Part shown: positions 33,001 to 42,300 of the stretch, piece by piece | Numbering within the stretch: position 1 is the stretch's first letter | How the letters are laid out: every line of letters begins with the position of its first letter | Origin: a virus | DNA: 54,814 nt | IMG/VR virus record: IMGVR_UViG_3300042888_002965 | Coordinates: 1-54,814 of that record | Reading direction: 5' to 3' (one strand) | Translations under genes and position numbers: made by a program | The notes under the pieces: generated by a model | The model's database searches: none | What the model was told of the DNA's origin: nothing | Seen by the model: the letters and a program-made list of their open reading frames with translations, nothing else

Positions 33001-34184
33001 CCTGTTGTTCCGATACCTACTTTACCTTGGTGGGTGATACGCATACGTTCTTCTGGGGATGCACCTCCATAATCATTACCAGTCCAGAATGATAAAATAC
33101 CTCCTCCAGGATCTCCTGAACCTGCTGAGGAATTTACAGTTGCTCTAATTTGAGAAGAAGCATAGCTTGTACCTGAGGCTAGTCCTGAGAATTGTAAGAT
33201 TCCTAAGGTATCTCCTCCAACTATAATTCCCCTTGTATTGCTTAAATCTAATACTGCTCCTGTAGAGCCAGTAGGCATACCTATAGCTAGATTAGGCGTA
33301 AACCCGTAAGTTGGAGCTACAGTAGATGATCCTGATCCTACTGTTAATGAACCTGATATTTGAACTTCTGATCCTGATGCATAGATTAAATTTGATCTAG
33401 AACCATCTGATGTTCCGTTTCCTAAAATGAAAGCTGATTGGAATGGTGAAGATATATTATATTGACCCTGTACGTGTTGGAAATCTCCTAATGCTGTTGT
33501 ATAAAAGCCTTCAGCATGTGAACCTGTTCCAGATGCTATAGTAGACTGCCCTTCAGCATGTGACCAAGGTCCTAATGACTTATTAGTAAGCCCTTCTGCA
33601 TGTGAGTAGTCTCCTGATGCAGTTACACTATGTCCTTCTGCATGTGAAGATCCTCCTGATGCTAATGTAGAAAGTCCTTCAGCATGTGCATAGTAGTTTG
33701 TAGTTCTTGTACCGGTTCCTTCTGTGTGTGATCCCCAAAATGCAGCATTTGTTTGATATCCTTCAGCATGTGAATAAGGTCCTGATGCGGTTGTATAGTT
33801 ACCTTCTGCATGTGCTGCGGTATCACTTGCTAGGGTGTTCTGACCTTCTGCATGTGAGTTAGCTCCTGATGCGGTTGTGTTCATACCTTCTGCATGTGAA
33901 TAAGATCCACTCGCGAATGTAAAGAGTCCTTCAGCATGCGAACCTTGTCCTGATGCTATTGTCTGATCTCCTTCTGCATGTGAATATATACCTGTTGCTA
34001 TTGTATTATATCCTAACCCTAAGTTAAAAGTAGTTGTTGTTGCTGCTTGTACAAAACTTCCCGTTGTATGCAGTACTAAGTTATTTCCTGATTGAGATGC
34101 TGAGTAGTATAGTGATGAAAAGTTAGTATCTACCTGTCCATAAGTAAGTGTTGATCCTGTTACTATTCTTAATGTTATTCCCAT
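30003..34184 (-). CDS. Large tail fibre/adhesin with HAEG head repeats
   Basis: 1393 residues. It contains 36 units of about 14 residues built on (S/A)H(A/T)EG followed by T.ASG, in three arrays of 12, 6 and 18. Each array ends with a QHVQG unit and the shared segment SAFI.GNGTSD.SRSNLIYA. The repeats resemble the head repeats of trimeric autotransporter adhesins (YadA type), which form a left-handed beta roll. Between arrays are modules with RVGIGTTTPNAKLDVNG and FKGDGSQITGVTAEWDGSH, typical of phage fibres. A trimeric receptor-binding fibre is likely. The short C-terminus (TPSAGMVIVSGSGVDQHIYC) lacks an evident chaperone domain. Confidence 0.85.
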   Translation of the reverse strand: MGITLRIVTGSTLTYGQVDTNFSSLYYSASQSGNNLVLHTTGSFVQAATTTTFNLGLGYNTIATGIYSHAEGDQTIASGQGSHAEGLFTFASGSYSHAEGMNTTASGANSHAEGQNTLASDTAAHAEGNYTTASGPYSHAEGYQTNAAFWGSHTEGTGTRTTNYYAHAEGLSTLASGGSSHAEGHSVTASGDYSHAEGLTNKSLGPWSHAEGQSTIASGTGSHAEGFYTTALGDFQHVQGQYNISSPFQSAFILGNGTSDGSRSNLIYASGSEVQISGSLTVGSGSSTVAPTYGFTPNLAIGMPTGSTGAVLDLSNTRGIIVGGDTLGILQFSGLASGTSYASSQIRATVNSSAGSGDPGGGILSFWTGNDYGGASPEERMRITHQGKVGIGTTGPSHPLDVNGVAVFRSDLYMTAGGGSAVPDWYFAINGAGDLVIDDAVGSKNFIFSNSGRVGIGTTTPNAKLDVNGSTIITGSLTVTNGITGSFKGDGSQITGVTAEWDGSHNGNASITGSLTVTGDITGSGNLLLSKTGTRVLTMEAQVAGGTELRLLPNNAGGHARINVGNTNAPLDFQMNSVDVMRITQAGNILIGTTADTGDILRVQGNTSISGIAKVTGSLIVTDKLSNGNAVSALGGYSHAEGGYTKATNYYAHAEGYSTKAGTDKAYLATSFNEGIIELSSIYGNVTSSFPSGDLFFYDDNPYDGDLGEINEFISDSQYSGGVTTIELAGDWTSYYGNNGIVGNLSKPLRTWNGNMNYRGEWSHAEGYSSISYGVGSHAEGYSTEAQGYHSHAEGYYTQAIGPFSHAEGQNTKTAGDYQHVQGKYNITSSISAAFILGNGTSDISRSNLIFAAGNTVQITGSLTVTNGITGSFKGDGSQITGVTAEWDGSHNGNASITGSLITSGTLLVGGTIVPGTPTFGSTPDVVVGESTGGVLDIRNTTTTGIAPGDTLGIIQFSAKSDTTVGYASSQIRATVSQSPGVGWAGGGILSFWTGQASLGASPVERMRINQSGNVGIGTTDPGSYKLNVNGNTTIIGSFSNGNAVNASGSYSHAEGSGTIASGSFSHAEGTGSIATGEYSHAEGYFTNAAFYGSHAEGAVTRTTNYYAHAEGLNTLASGNSSHAEGNSTTASGDYSHAEGGGSEALGLWSHAEGAYGKTVGPYSHAEGERTVAFGTSSHAEGIHTSASGNYSHAEGTGSIASGEYSHAEGYKTHAAFYGSHTEGVDTRTTNYYAHAEGFNTLASGGSAHAEGHSVTASGDFAHAEGITTKAIGPFSHAEGHSTISSGTGSHAEGYYTVASGSYQHVQGQFNISSSVQSAFIHGNGTSDSSRSNLIYAAGNTVEITGSLMLNDILVLAPRTTTPTPSAGMVIVSGSGVDQHIYCYLNSTWKQLD
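31486..31611. repeat. 126-bp direct repeat, copy 1
   Basis: Inside the HAEG fibre gene. Differs from copy 2 (32644-32769) at one base by eye. Encodes ITGSFKGDGSQITGVTAEWD and flanking residues. Confidence 0.92.
32644..32769. repeat. 126-bp direct repeat, copy 2
   Basis: Second copy of the 31486-31611 repeat, 1158 bp away in the same gene, with the same orientation and reading frame. Confidence 0.92.
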
Positions 34185-34194
34185 GTTTTATTTT

Positions 34195-35016
34195 TTAAAT
34201 ATCTATTTTTACTACAATTGTCATTTCTGTATTAGCAGGTTTAGGTACTGGTTGTGACATTTTTCCCACTGCAATTAATTCGTTTGCATCATTATATAAT
34301 CCTACTGTTGTTATATACGGTTGAAAAGAACTTCCTGTTACATTATTTTTTAATGCTCCATCATTAACACTTCCGGTTGTTGAATAAACATTTCCGGTAC
34401 TATCGTAGATCGTTTTTATAGATCCACTCAATACTGATGGGTTATAGGTATAGTTATACTCCGACTCTCTTATCTTACAGTGATAATTATATGTATAAAT
34501 AGGTTGGCTTGATTTAAAAGCTACGCTACTAATACTACCATATACATATTCTCCTTGAGTAATTACTGCTATTCCATGGGTGTATATAATATCTCCTACA
34601 TACAGTCTAGGGGAGCTCCCTGATATGTAGAGACTACCTTCTAAATCATCAAGAATAATTCTATTTACAAACTGTGAGTTGATTGCTCCGTAAAAACCTA
34701 GTATAACTCCCGGTTTTATACTTGTTCCGTATAATGTTCTCGGAATTGATACAACTAAAGCGTCTCCAGTAAGGTTTCTAGATTCTGAGTTGTATAGAGT
34801 AGTTTGCGGGTAGTAGTCGAATGAATGTGAAACTATGTTCCCTAGAGATTTACTAGGGTAGTATAGTTGCGATAAGCTACTTTTATAACTTTCGTCTGCT
34901 AATGTTGTGGATATCTCGTAAGTGGGATACTGAGCGAGAGGTATTGACCACTGCTTATGAGCAACGTAGGTTGTTATGTAGGCATCCTGTTTGTTTAATT
35001 TTTTGTAAGCACCCAT
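34195..35016 (-). CDS. Baseplate-periphery or fibre-attachment protein (paralogue 1)
   Basis: 273 residues, beta-rich. Its C-terminal 90 residues (KIRESEYNYTYNPSVLSGS, then PYITTVGLYNDANELIAVGK, then a final MTIVVKIDI) match those of the next gene upstream (VRNTEFNYSTNPSNISGS, then YMTTVGLYNDNNDLLGVAK). The N-terminal parts differ. The shared end probably docks to the same virion site, as in fibre-attachment or baseplate-edge proteins. The gene ends 10 nt before the fibre gene, consistent with a fibre connector. Confidence 0.65.
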   Translation of the reverse strand: MGAYKKLNKQDAYITTYVAHKQWSIPLAQYPTYEISTTLADESYKSSLSQLYYPSKSLGNIVSHSFDYYPQTTLYNSESRNLTGDALVVSIPRTLYGTSIKPGVILGFYGAINSQFVNRIILDDLEGSLYISGSSPRLYVGDIIYTHGIAVITQGEYVYGSISSVAFKSSQPIYTYNYHCKIRESEYNYTYNPSVLSGSIKTIYDSTGNVYSTTGSVNDGALKNNVTGSSFQPYITTVGLYNDANELIAVGKMSQPVPKPANTEMTIVVKIDI

Positions 35017-35019
35017 TCA

Positions 35020-36012
35020 TTAAAAGTCAAGTTTAATTCGTATTAATGCTTCTTTTGTAAAGTCTTTAATTAATGGCTTTGATAGTTTTGCCACTCCTAG
35101 TAAGTCATTGTTATCGTTATACAGTCCAACTGTAGTCATGTAAGCTTGTGGACTGTTTATCATTATACTATGTCTTAAATCACCTGAACCTGAAATGTTA
35201 GATGGATTTGTTGAGTAGTTAAACTCTGTATTTCTAACCCTAACAAATACATAGTTTGATGTGATTGTTTCTTCTGATCTTACACTGAAGTTTGATCCAG
35301 AGATAATTGCATTAGTAAACGCTTGCTTATTATTTCCTTCTGCATTATAACTTTCAGATACAAGTAAATTAATTCCATAAGTGGAGTCTTTAAGTGCGTT
35401 AGCGTTAAATATAAAGATACCTACATCTGGTAAAAATTTACCAAAAGATCCTGATGCTGCTGTAAAGGTACTATTAGCGCTATAAACTCCATTTGTAATT
35501 GAACCACTAACTATGTCGTATACTCTTCCTGCATCTACATAAGAAAGTGTACTTATAGTACTACTGTTATCTACAAGTGTAATTGTGTTGCTACCGCTTG
35601 TTAGTGTTAGTTCAAAACTACCTGGTAGTAATTTTTCTTTAAATCTAGCTCTATTAACTGTTATTACATGTACTGAGTCTGGTGTAGGTCCTCCGAAGTT
35701 AAAATCTGTATTCTCATCTCCATTAATTAAAGTCCTATACTGTCCGTATATCACAGATGAAGGAGACTTACCCACCTCTGTAGAAGTAATTAATGTAGAA
35801 CCACTTCCGTTTCTATTTCCGTATGCTGTAGAGAATTGAGTATCTGTCACAGTTGGGGTATAAACATTATAGTAGTACTTTCCTGATGATAGGTTTGCTT
35901 GTGTACCAAGAGCCATAGAAGTTAGCTTAGTTATCTGATTTGACCAAGCTGGTGCTACTACTGAATCTGCACTTAATGCTATATCTTCTGTATCGAATCT
36001 TTTAAATGACAT
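35020..36012 (-). CDS. Baseplate-periphery or fibre-attachment protein (paralogue 2)
   Basis: 330 residues. Start MSFKRFDTEDIALSADSVVA; beta-rich middle with GS and TS runs; C-terminal domain shared with paralogue 1, including TEFNYSTNPSNISGS and TTVGLYNDNNDLLGVAKLSK and ending ALIRIKLDF. I recall proteins with the FNYS-NP / TVGLYND / AKLSKP signature from marine T4-like phages, where they count as virion structural proteins. 3 nt separate it from paralogue 1 and 6 nt from the gene before it. Confidence 0.68.
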   Translation of the reverse strand: MSFKRFDTEDIALSADSVVAPAWSNQITKLTSMALGTQANLSSGKYYYNVYTPTVTDTQFSTAYGNRNGSGSTLITSTEVGKSPSSVIYGQYRTLINGDENTDFNFGGPTPDSVHVITVNRARFKEKLLPGSFELTLTSGSNTITLVDNSSTISTLSYVDAGRVYDIVSGSITNGVYSANSTFTAASGSFGKFLPDVGIFIFNANALKDSTYGINLLVSESYNAEGNNKQAFTNAIISGSNFSVRSEETITSNYVFVRVRNTEFNYSTNPSNISGSGDLRHSIMINSPQAYMTTVGLYNDNNDLLGVAKLSKPLIKDFTKEALIRIKLDF

Positions 36013-36018
36013 ATCTTA

Positions 36019-36675
36019 TTAGTTTACTTTTGTGATTGTTACTGGAATTGTTAATCTAGCTCCTGAATCTCTACCTACTACTGTAATGGTTGTTTGTAGT
36101 GATGTATTTGTTCCAAATAGAGTATTAACTGTTGTAGCAGTTAAATTGATAGAAGTTCCAATTACTGTTTTAGATACATTAGTACCTAGTGTAGTTGTTG
36201 AATTTAATGCTACTGCTTCTGTTGTATTAATTCCTACTCCGTTAAATGTGTTTAATACTCTAGCATCTGCTATAGTTGCTACATATCCTCCTGCTTCAAA
36301 AGTATTTGTACTACTAAGGTAGTTTAGTGTTTGAGGTGTGATTGCAAGTGATGCTCCTTGTTTTAATACTATTGCTGAGAATCCTAGGTCGATTACTGGT
36401 AGCTTGGCTGTACCTCTTGGAAGAGTTGTCAGTTTGTACTTCATAATTTGTGACTCATCAGGAAATGCTTCTAATAACGGCATTGCTTCAATAGCTTCTC
36501 CGTAGTAAGCTGATCCGGATATATGAGCTGGATTGTAAAGAGTATAGTCTATTTCATCATCTGCTAAGGCAAATTGTGTTATTTTAAAAGAACCATCTCC
36601 TCTTGCAAGTAATTCTCTTCCTTTTTTTGTTAAAATTGCATCTACAGTTACTACTGTATTACTTAAGTATCCCAT
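36019..36675 (-). CDS. Virion structural protein (baseplate/tail region)
   Basis: 218 residues. N-terminal part MGYLSNTVVTVDAILTKKGR then ELLARGDGSFKITQFALADD: this opening, with a helix containing TKKGRELLA and a strand followed by a DDEIDYTLYN turn, is one I recall from structural proteins of T4-like phages. The second half is Thr/Val/Asn-rich beta structure. First gene after a class B promoter and followed within 6 nt by the paralogue pair, so likely part of the fibre-connector set. Confidence 0.65.
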   Translation of the reverse strand: MGYLSNTVVTVDAILTKKGRELLARGDGSFKITQFALADDEIDYTLYNPAHISGSAYYGEAIEAMPLLEAFPDESQIMKYKLTTLPRGTAKLPVIDLGFSAIVLKQGASLAITPQTLNYLSSTNTFEAGGYVATIADARVLNTFNGVGINTTEAVALNSTTTLGTNVSKTVIGTSINLTATTVNTLFGTNTSLQTTITVVGRDSGARLTIPVTITKVN

Positions 36676-36693
36676 TTTACTTTGTTTTTATTA

Positions 36694-36700
36694 ATAAATA
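36694..36700 (-). promoter_or_regulatory. Class B promoter motif, fibre-connector unit
   Basis: ATATATTTATTAATAAAAAC on the minus strand, exactly 18 nt before the ATG at 36675. Confidence 0.58.
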
Positions 36701-36716
36701 TATCGTGTTATTGTTT

Positions 36717-38027
36717 CTATATAAATGCTCTAGTGCTTCCACTTATTACGTATCCATCTATACTAAGGGTTAGAATCCCCTCAGTACCCTCTATCTTTAA
36801 CTTACCCTCCTGTACAGCAGTGGTCTTTGCCTTACCTATCTGTAATATCTGAACAGGTACTATCCTGTATACAGTATCTTGAGCTAAATAATCTGTACGG
36901 GGAGTATTTGAATAACTCCTTACTGTGTTAATTGCTGAGGTTTCTCCTGATATTACATTTCTTGTTAGAAATTCATAAGGAGTGTACAGTCCCGGTGGAG
37001 TCGGTATATTTACTCTTAATACCTCTCCTGTAAAGTCTCCTGAAGTCTTATTACTTATTTGTAGAAGATCTCCAATTGCTATGTCTGTATTTGAAGCTGG
37101 CAGTAGATCTGTTACTGTTTGTAGTATTGAGCTGGTATTGATATTTGTTGAGAGTTTTAAGTTTAAGCTTTCTACTGTATATGCAGGTGTTGATAATTTA
37201 CTTACTGCGAAATAATCTATATATGTTATGTTACTTGTAGATACTAAGTTTTCTATGTAACTATCTGTTACGTCTTTTGTAAAAAATGCTCCTTTAAAAA
37301 ACGCTCCTTGTATAAATGGATCTGTACCTGTGTTTGTGGCTGTATCTAGTTTACTTCCTTGATATCTTGCATTCACCCATGGTGTACTCGTATAGTTACT
37401 GTCTTGTACTGTAGCAGATGGTGCGGCATTGGCTAAGATATTAGGTAGGTTTACAGGATTTGTTTTTGAGGTAAGTGTTGGGTTTACTCTATCACATTTA
37501 TAGATATAGCTAGATTCTCTAGGTTTATTAATTATTAATTCTAAATCGTAGTCTACTGCTCTACGGAAAAAAGATATACTAGGATATTCTAGCGCTGTAA
37601 ATGAGCTATATTCTTCGTAACCTTCTGAACCGGTTGTAGGAGAGTTTATGGCTATTCGTTGATCTTCTGGTGAAAATGCATATATAAAATACGGCCCGTT
37701 TACAGTTTTTTCTACCCGTCTATAAGGTACATCAGAATCCATAGTTTGTACGTTTTGCATAGGACCTACTCCTGGTATATTTACATCTATTGCTATAACT
37801 TGTTCTAGTACTTCTAGTGGAAAATTGGATATCTGCAAGCCTATTGCATCTACTCTTATTACGTTACCTGGGTAGATATTAAATAATATTATTACTTCGT
37901 TTCCGTATGTGCCATAACTGGGGGCAACATATCCTGAGGGCCAGTATAACTGTGCTACATAGTTCCCGTAGGTAATTAAACCTTGAGTAGTATTTGCTGC
38001 TAAGTATTTGAATTCTGCTAAAGTCAT
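36717..38027 (-). CDS. Virion structural protein, unassigned
   Basis: 436 residues, mostly beta, no low-complexity repeats. Recognisable stretches include LEVLEQVIAIDVNIPGVGPM (about 72-91), PYFIYAFSPEDQRIAIN (about 112) and FIQGAFFKGAFFTKDVTDSY (about 239). No enzyme motif. The gene lies between the three small paralogues and the fibre-connector unit within the baseplate/fibre region, hence a tail or baseplate component by position. Confidence 0.6.
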   Translation of the reverse strand: MTLAEFKYLAANTTQGLITYGNYVAQLYWPSGYVAPSYGTYGNEVIILFNIYPGNVIRVDAIGLQISNFPLEVLEQVIAIDVNIPGVGPMQNVQTMDSDVPYRRVEKTVNGPYFIYAFSPEDQRIAINSPTTGSEGYEEYSSFTALEYPSISFFRRAVDYDLELIINKPRESSYIYKCDRVNPTLTSKTNPVNLPNILANAAPSATVQDSNYTSTPWVNARYQGSKLDTATNTGTDPFIQGAFFKGAFFTKDVTDSYIENLVSTSNITYIDYFAVSKLSTPAYTVESLNLKLSTNINTSSILQTVTDLLPASNTDIAIGDLLQISNKTSGDFTGEVLRVNIPTPPGLYTPYEFLTRNVISGETSAINTVRSYSNTPRTDYLAQDTVYRIVPVQILQIGKAKTTAVQEGKLKIEGTEGILTLSIDGYVISGSTRAFI

Positions 38028-38039
38028 TAGTTGTTATTT

Positions 38040-38435
38040 TTACGAAGGTTCAGATGTTCTAAATAATGCATACTCAAAAGTTATGTTTGCTGTTGGAGTT
38101 TGATTAACAGATCTCATTAAAACATCAAATTGAGTTGTTCCTTTGTCTTTTATTGTAATAAAATTTGCAGCGTTGTTTGCAAAAACTGTTGCTGAGCTAA
38201 TTGAATATACTACAGTATAATTTATTGTGTCTATTGCATTGAATACTATTGTAAATTTTTGATCGGGTGTGTCTATTCTCACTAATGCTTGGGTTCCTGC
38301 TATTAGGAACCTATTATCTATACATCCTACCATTGCCTGTGATACCTCTCTATGATCTGCAGGAGATATTTTAGCTGGTTTATTTACTATATTTGTATTA
38401 ATTAGAGCTAGTGTTGTTGCCTTTTGTGTTGCCAT
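38040..38435 (-). CDS. Small adhesin-like paralogue A
   Basis: 131 residues. The N-terminal 50 residues (TTLALINTNIVNKPAKISPA, DHREVSQAMVGCIDNRFL) are helical and similar to those of the two genes before it (ALIN..I......I...EH.E......D.R.L). The remainder is a beta-sandwich-like part with its own sequence (KFTIVFNAIDTINYTVVYS). The three look like a conserved attachment domain with variable beta heads. Virion surface or fibre-tip proteins are likely. Confidence 0.65.
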   Translation of the reverse strand: MATQKATTLALINTNIVNKPAKISPADHREVSQAMVGCIDNRFLIAGTQALVRIDTPDQKFTIVFNAIDTINYTVVYSISSATVFANNAANFITIKDKGTTQFDVLMRSVNQTPTANITFEYALFRTSEPS

Positions 38436-38475
38436 TTTATATACGTACTTATGTTAATTACTACAGTGTATACTA

Positions 38476-38886
38476 CTATACTTGATCTATTATTGCTAAC
38501 CAGTCAAAGTTTAAATTTTGACCATGTCCTGCCCATTCTCCTAGTCTTATTGTAAAAGATGTTGTTGTCTTTGCAGCCAACTGCCAAACTCCATCATTAT
38601 CATAATCCCACTGATTTCCTCCTCCTGCAATTAGGGATGTCAAGTGCCCTACTATTCCGTAGTTTGTGTCTGGTAGGGTTACCCCTAGTGATATTGGTCC
38701 AAAGTTATTATCTCCTCCGAGTATATTTCCTATAGGTACACTACCTCCTGCTACAACCTGTCCTGTAATATACTCTACAGATTCTCTTGCAACCTCATTA
38801 TGCTCTAGTGCAGTTATCTTATCTGCAGGTGATGAACTTAGGTTTGCAATTATCAACTCGTTCATTTTTGCCCTTGTCTTTGCCAT
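38476..38886 (-). CDS. Small adhesin-like paralogue B
   Basis: 136 residues. N-terminal helical domain MAKTRAKMNELIIANLSSSP, then KITALEHNEVARESVEYITG, homologous by eye to paralogues A and C. A distinct beta domain rich in Gly and Trp follows (GGGNQWDYDNDGVWQLAAKT, ending HGQNLNFDWLAIIDQV). This head differs most from the other two, suggesting a different ligand or position. Confidence 0.65.
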   Translation of the reverse strand: MAKTRAKMNELIIANLSSSPADKITALEHNEVARESVEYITGQVVAGGSVPIGNILGGDNNFGPISLGVTLPDTNYGIVGHLTSLIAGGGNQWDYDNDGVWQLAAKTTTSFTIRLGEWAGHGQNLNFDWLAIIDQV

Positions 38887-38926
38887 TATTTACTTTATTT
38901 GAAAGATATTAATATAATTACCTGCT

Positions 38927-39325
38927 TTATATTGTATTACTTAAATTAATAACTACATAAAAAAACCTTCCTGAACCTTGTGAGCCGTTTCTCTTTAACT
39001 GTGCTGTGAATCCTGTTGTTGTTTTGTTTGTTATTGCCCAAGAGGTTCTATAGGAGTAAAGGGTATAGGGTGGTGGATCGAATGGTGTTATGTTTACTAA
39101 GTAATTTGTTGTGTATATTGTTTTTGTGAAGGTAATAGTTTTAGATTCAAAATTGGTGATATTTCCATGGGTAAACGTACCTGTAGTAAGCACTCTAGCA
39201 TCTACACGATCAAGTATTGCTAATTCAATCTCTTTATGTTCTTCTTTTTTTATATTTGGAGCTGTATCCGCTATATAACTGTTAATTAGTGCGGTTAGTT
39301 CTGTCTTTGTTTTTGGTGTTGCCAT
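38927..39325 (-). CDS. Small adhesin-like paralogue C
   Basis: 132 residues. N-terminal domain MATPKTKTELTALINSYIAD, then NIKKEEHKEIELAILDRVDA, the clearest form of the shared attachment domain. The beta head has SKTITFTKTIYTTNYLVNIT and ends SGRFFYVVINLSNTI; the FT.....T.Y.V pattern is shared with paralogue A. Follows the 1212-aa baseplate gene by 18 nt. Confidence 0.65.
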   Translation of the reverse strand: MATPKTKTELTALINSYIADTAPNIKKEEHKEIELAILDRVDARVLTTGTFTHGNITNFESKTITFTKTIYTTNYLVNITPFDPPPYTLYSYRTSWAITNKTTTGFTAQLKRNGSQGSGRFFYVVINLSNTI

Positions 39326-39343
39326 AATTTTTAATTTATTCTG

Positions 39344-42300
39344 TTATACTGAACCTGTTATGTAATCATCTGCTGAGTAGTCGGAAGGATTGTACGTTGT
39401 ACCTCCTATTGTTACCACTCCGTCACTACTTATAAATGTGTAGTTAATTGCTGATAGTTCTGTTACTATTGGACGGATATAAATACCTGTTGTTCCTCCT
39501 GGTGTTGATTCTGTATAGTTTGATGTATACGTTACTGTTCCTGAAATTACACTACTTGTTGTTTCGTTATTCTGTAGATTAAATACTGTATAAGTATTGT
39601 TTGTAGAACTTGTAACGTATTCTGAAGCTGTTCCTTCTGTAGGTATTAATCTATCGTTTGCTTCTATTGTTAATATGTTTTTATAGATAGTAAATGGTAA
39701 ACGTGAAGATGTTATTTCTGGGTAGTATATATCTGATGGAACTCTTACGTATACTTCGTAATTTCCACTAGCTGTTGGCTGGTTTGATTGTGTTGTATAT
39801 GTTGAGCCTGTAAATGGACTTCCGTAATAGTAATACGTTCTTGCACCTGGTGTATCTGGGTAGAATCTATTAAGTAGTGTACTTGTACTTGGTCCTAATG
39901 GCAGCCCATCGTATAAATAATTACTTCCTGATGTATCCATTGTTACTGTTACCTGTGGTTGTACCAGTATGTCCCTTGTTTTTTGAGTACATGAATCTAT
40001 GGTAATTGGATCACTTACTTCTACATAAATGTAACTTCCAGTATCAACTGTAAATATATAACTTCCTGAATTGCTAATATTAGAAGAAACGGTTCCATTG
40101 TTAGTATACAGGGTGTATGTTAAGTTTGTATTGTATGAAGATGTAAACCATGTTGTAAGATCGTATGAAGTGTTTTGCTGTACAAGTGTTGTTGATCCTG
40201 ATGATGTTAATGATATTGAACAAAAACTTGTTGTATATACTTTTGACCCTGTACACCCTGCTATACCTGTCTTTGATGCAGTAATAGCGAAAGTGGTGTA
40301 GTTAGTAGTCATTGGGAAAGCACTAGCGGTAGTTGTTATATCTGTTGATCCTGAGTAATATGTGACGTAGTTGTCTCCCGGTATATTAAATGCAGTTCTT
40401 ACATCTACGTTTTGAGGGAGTGAAATATTCACTGAAGGATATGCTGATTCTATTGCACAGATATCTGCTGGGAAGTCCTTTATTAATATTACATTCTTAG
40501 GTATTGTACTATATGTATCTATGTATTTGTGCGGATTTGCTTCGTTTAATTCTCCATTTGATACTCTTATTTCTGTTCCTCCTAACTCTCCTGTATAGAG
40601 TGGTTGATCTGTACCTTGATTAATGTAGCTATTTGCTAAACCTTGAGGGGTTTGTAATACCTCTGTCCAAGAAGGATCTGAGTGTCTTGTAGAGGTTGTA
40701 AATGCTCCACCATCTGATCCTGTTATAAAAGCAGTATCGATTGATCCTGTATACTCTGGTTGTGTTCCGGTAACAGTTACTGATTTTGCTTTAGACCTAT
40801 TAAGTAAGTTTGGTTTAATAACTATACCTGTGTCGGCAGTTGCTTTAGCTGGTATAAAATCTTTAATTGTTTTAAAGATTGTATTATCAAAAAATTTGAT
40901 TAATCTTACATAATCTTGCAGGTTATACTGCTGTAGGTTACCTAAGATTCCTTCTGCTAATGCTCCTAGTCCTGAATAGTTGTCAGATGTTAGGTTGCTT
41001 GGATCCCCTAAATACCTGTCAATGGTAAAGGTGGATATTGAGTTTGATAAGATATATTCATCAACATTATCTGTAGGGGAGAACCCTACCTCGATAAGGT
41101 GTAAATCGTCTGTGTATTTTGAATCTCGCTTTACTATAGAAGTAAAGTTTGATAAGGTACTTCCCGTTACTATGCTACCGGTATTATCTAAACGTACTTT
41201 ATCTATAGATGAAGTAGATGCTCTGTAGTCCCCAAAAAATGGAAGATTATTCGTATCTCTACCGCCTGATAGTTTTATGTCTAAAATATCTCCTGGTATG
41301 CCGTAACAGTTTATTAATGCTCTTAATCCTCTTTCAGTTCCTTTAGATTTTAAAAGTAAAGGTAAGTTGTGGTAAACACGTTTTTGTACTTCTTTTTGGT
41401 AATCATTATATGAGGTAGGTTGAATAGGGGTATTTGATCCTGTTAAAGAACCTGTTATGTAGTGGTTAATTACCTCGCTTCCTGACTGGTATGATTGTCC
41501 TATAAATGTACTAAAAAGATCTTCTACTGATTTATTAGAGGTATATAACTTTACTCCAAAGTTTCTTAACGCCTCTGCAACTAAGTCTTTTGATATACCA
41601 AAATCTATTCTATTATCAGCATCATACTTATCTGTTACTGCTTTTGCGTATAACCACAAGTTATCAAAGTGCTGCCCTACCATGTAAACAAATGTCAAAT
41701 AGTTTTCATTGTTTGCATCATCTCTTAGGTAGGTTGGAATACTATATACCAGCGAGTTATAATTTACTAAATCATACTCGACTGCAGTTGCAATTTGACT
41801 TGTATACCAAGTTACCGATTCTGGATCTGTGCTAAGTTTGTTTACGTATGGTTTTGTAGTATTACTCTTTGGCCAAGAACTACTTCCTGATTCGTAGTAT
41901 AAGAATCTTTCGTAATGATCAAAATTATCTACAACTCCTGCCATTAATCCTTCGTAGTATGTTCTACTTCCAGATATCCCTGTAGAGCCTAGGGTTGCGT
42001 TTGCAATTGAGGCTATGCTTCCAGAGTAAGTCTCTAATAAGTCTACTTTATACTTAAAGTTTAAAAGTCGTTCTTGTGCTGATGAGAAATGTACAAAGTC
42101 ATTAAATGTAGTATAATCAACACTTATGTCTATTCCCTTTTCACTAACGGTTGAAAATATTTGGCTGTTAGCGTTATTAACTGGGTAGCTAAATAATTCG
42201 TCGTAATTATAATACCCTGTAGGTATTATGCTTTGATCTGTTATATCAATGTTAAAATTAGGAGATCTTAAGGTTGGAGCTACTGTAGGGGGTATAACTG

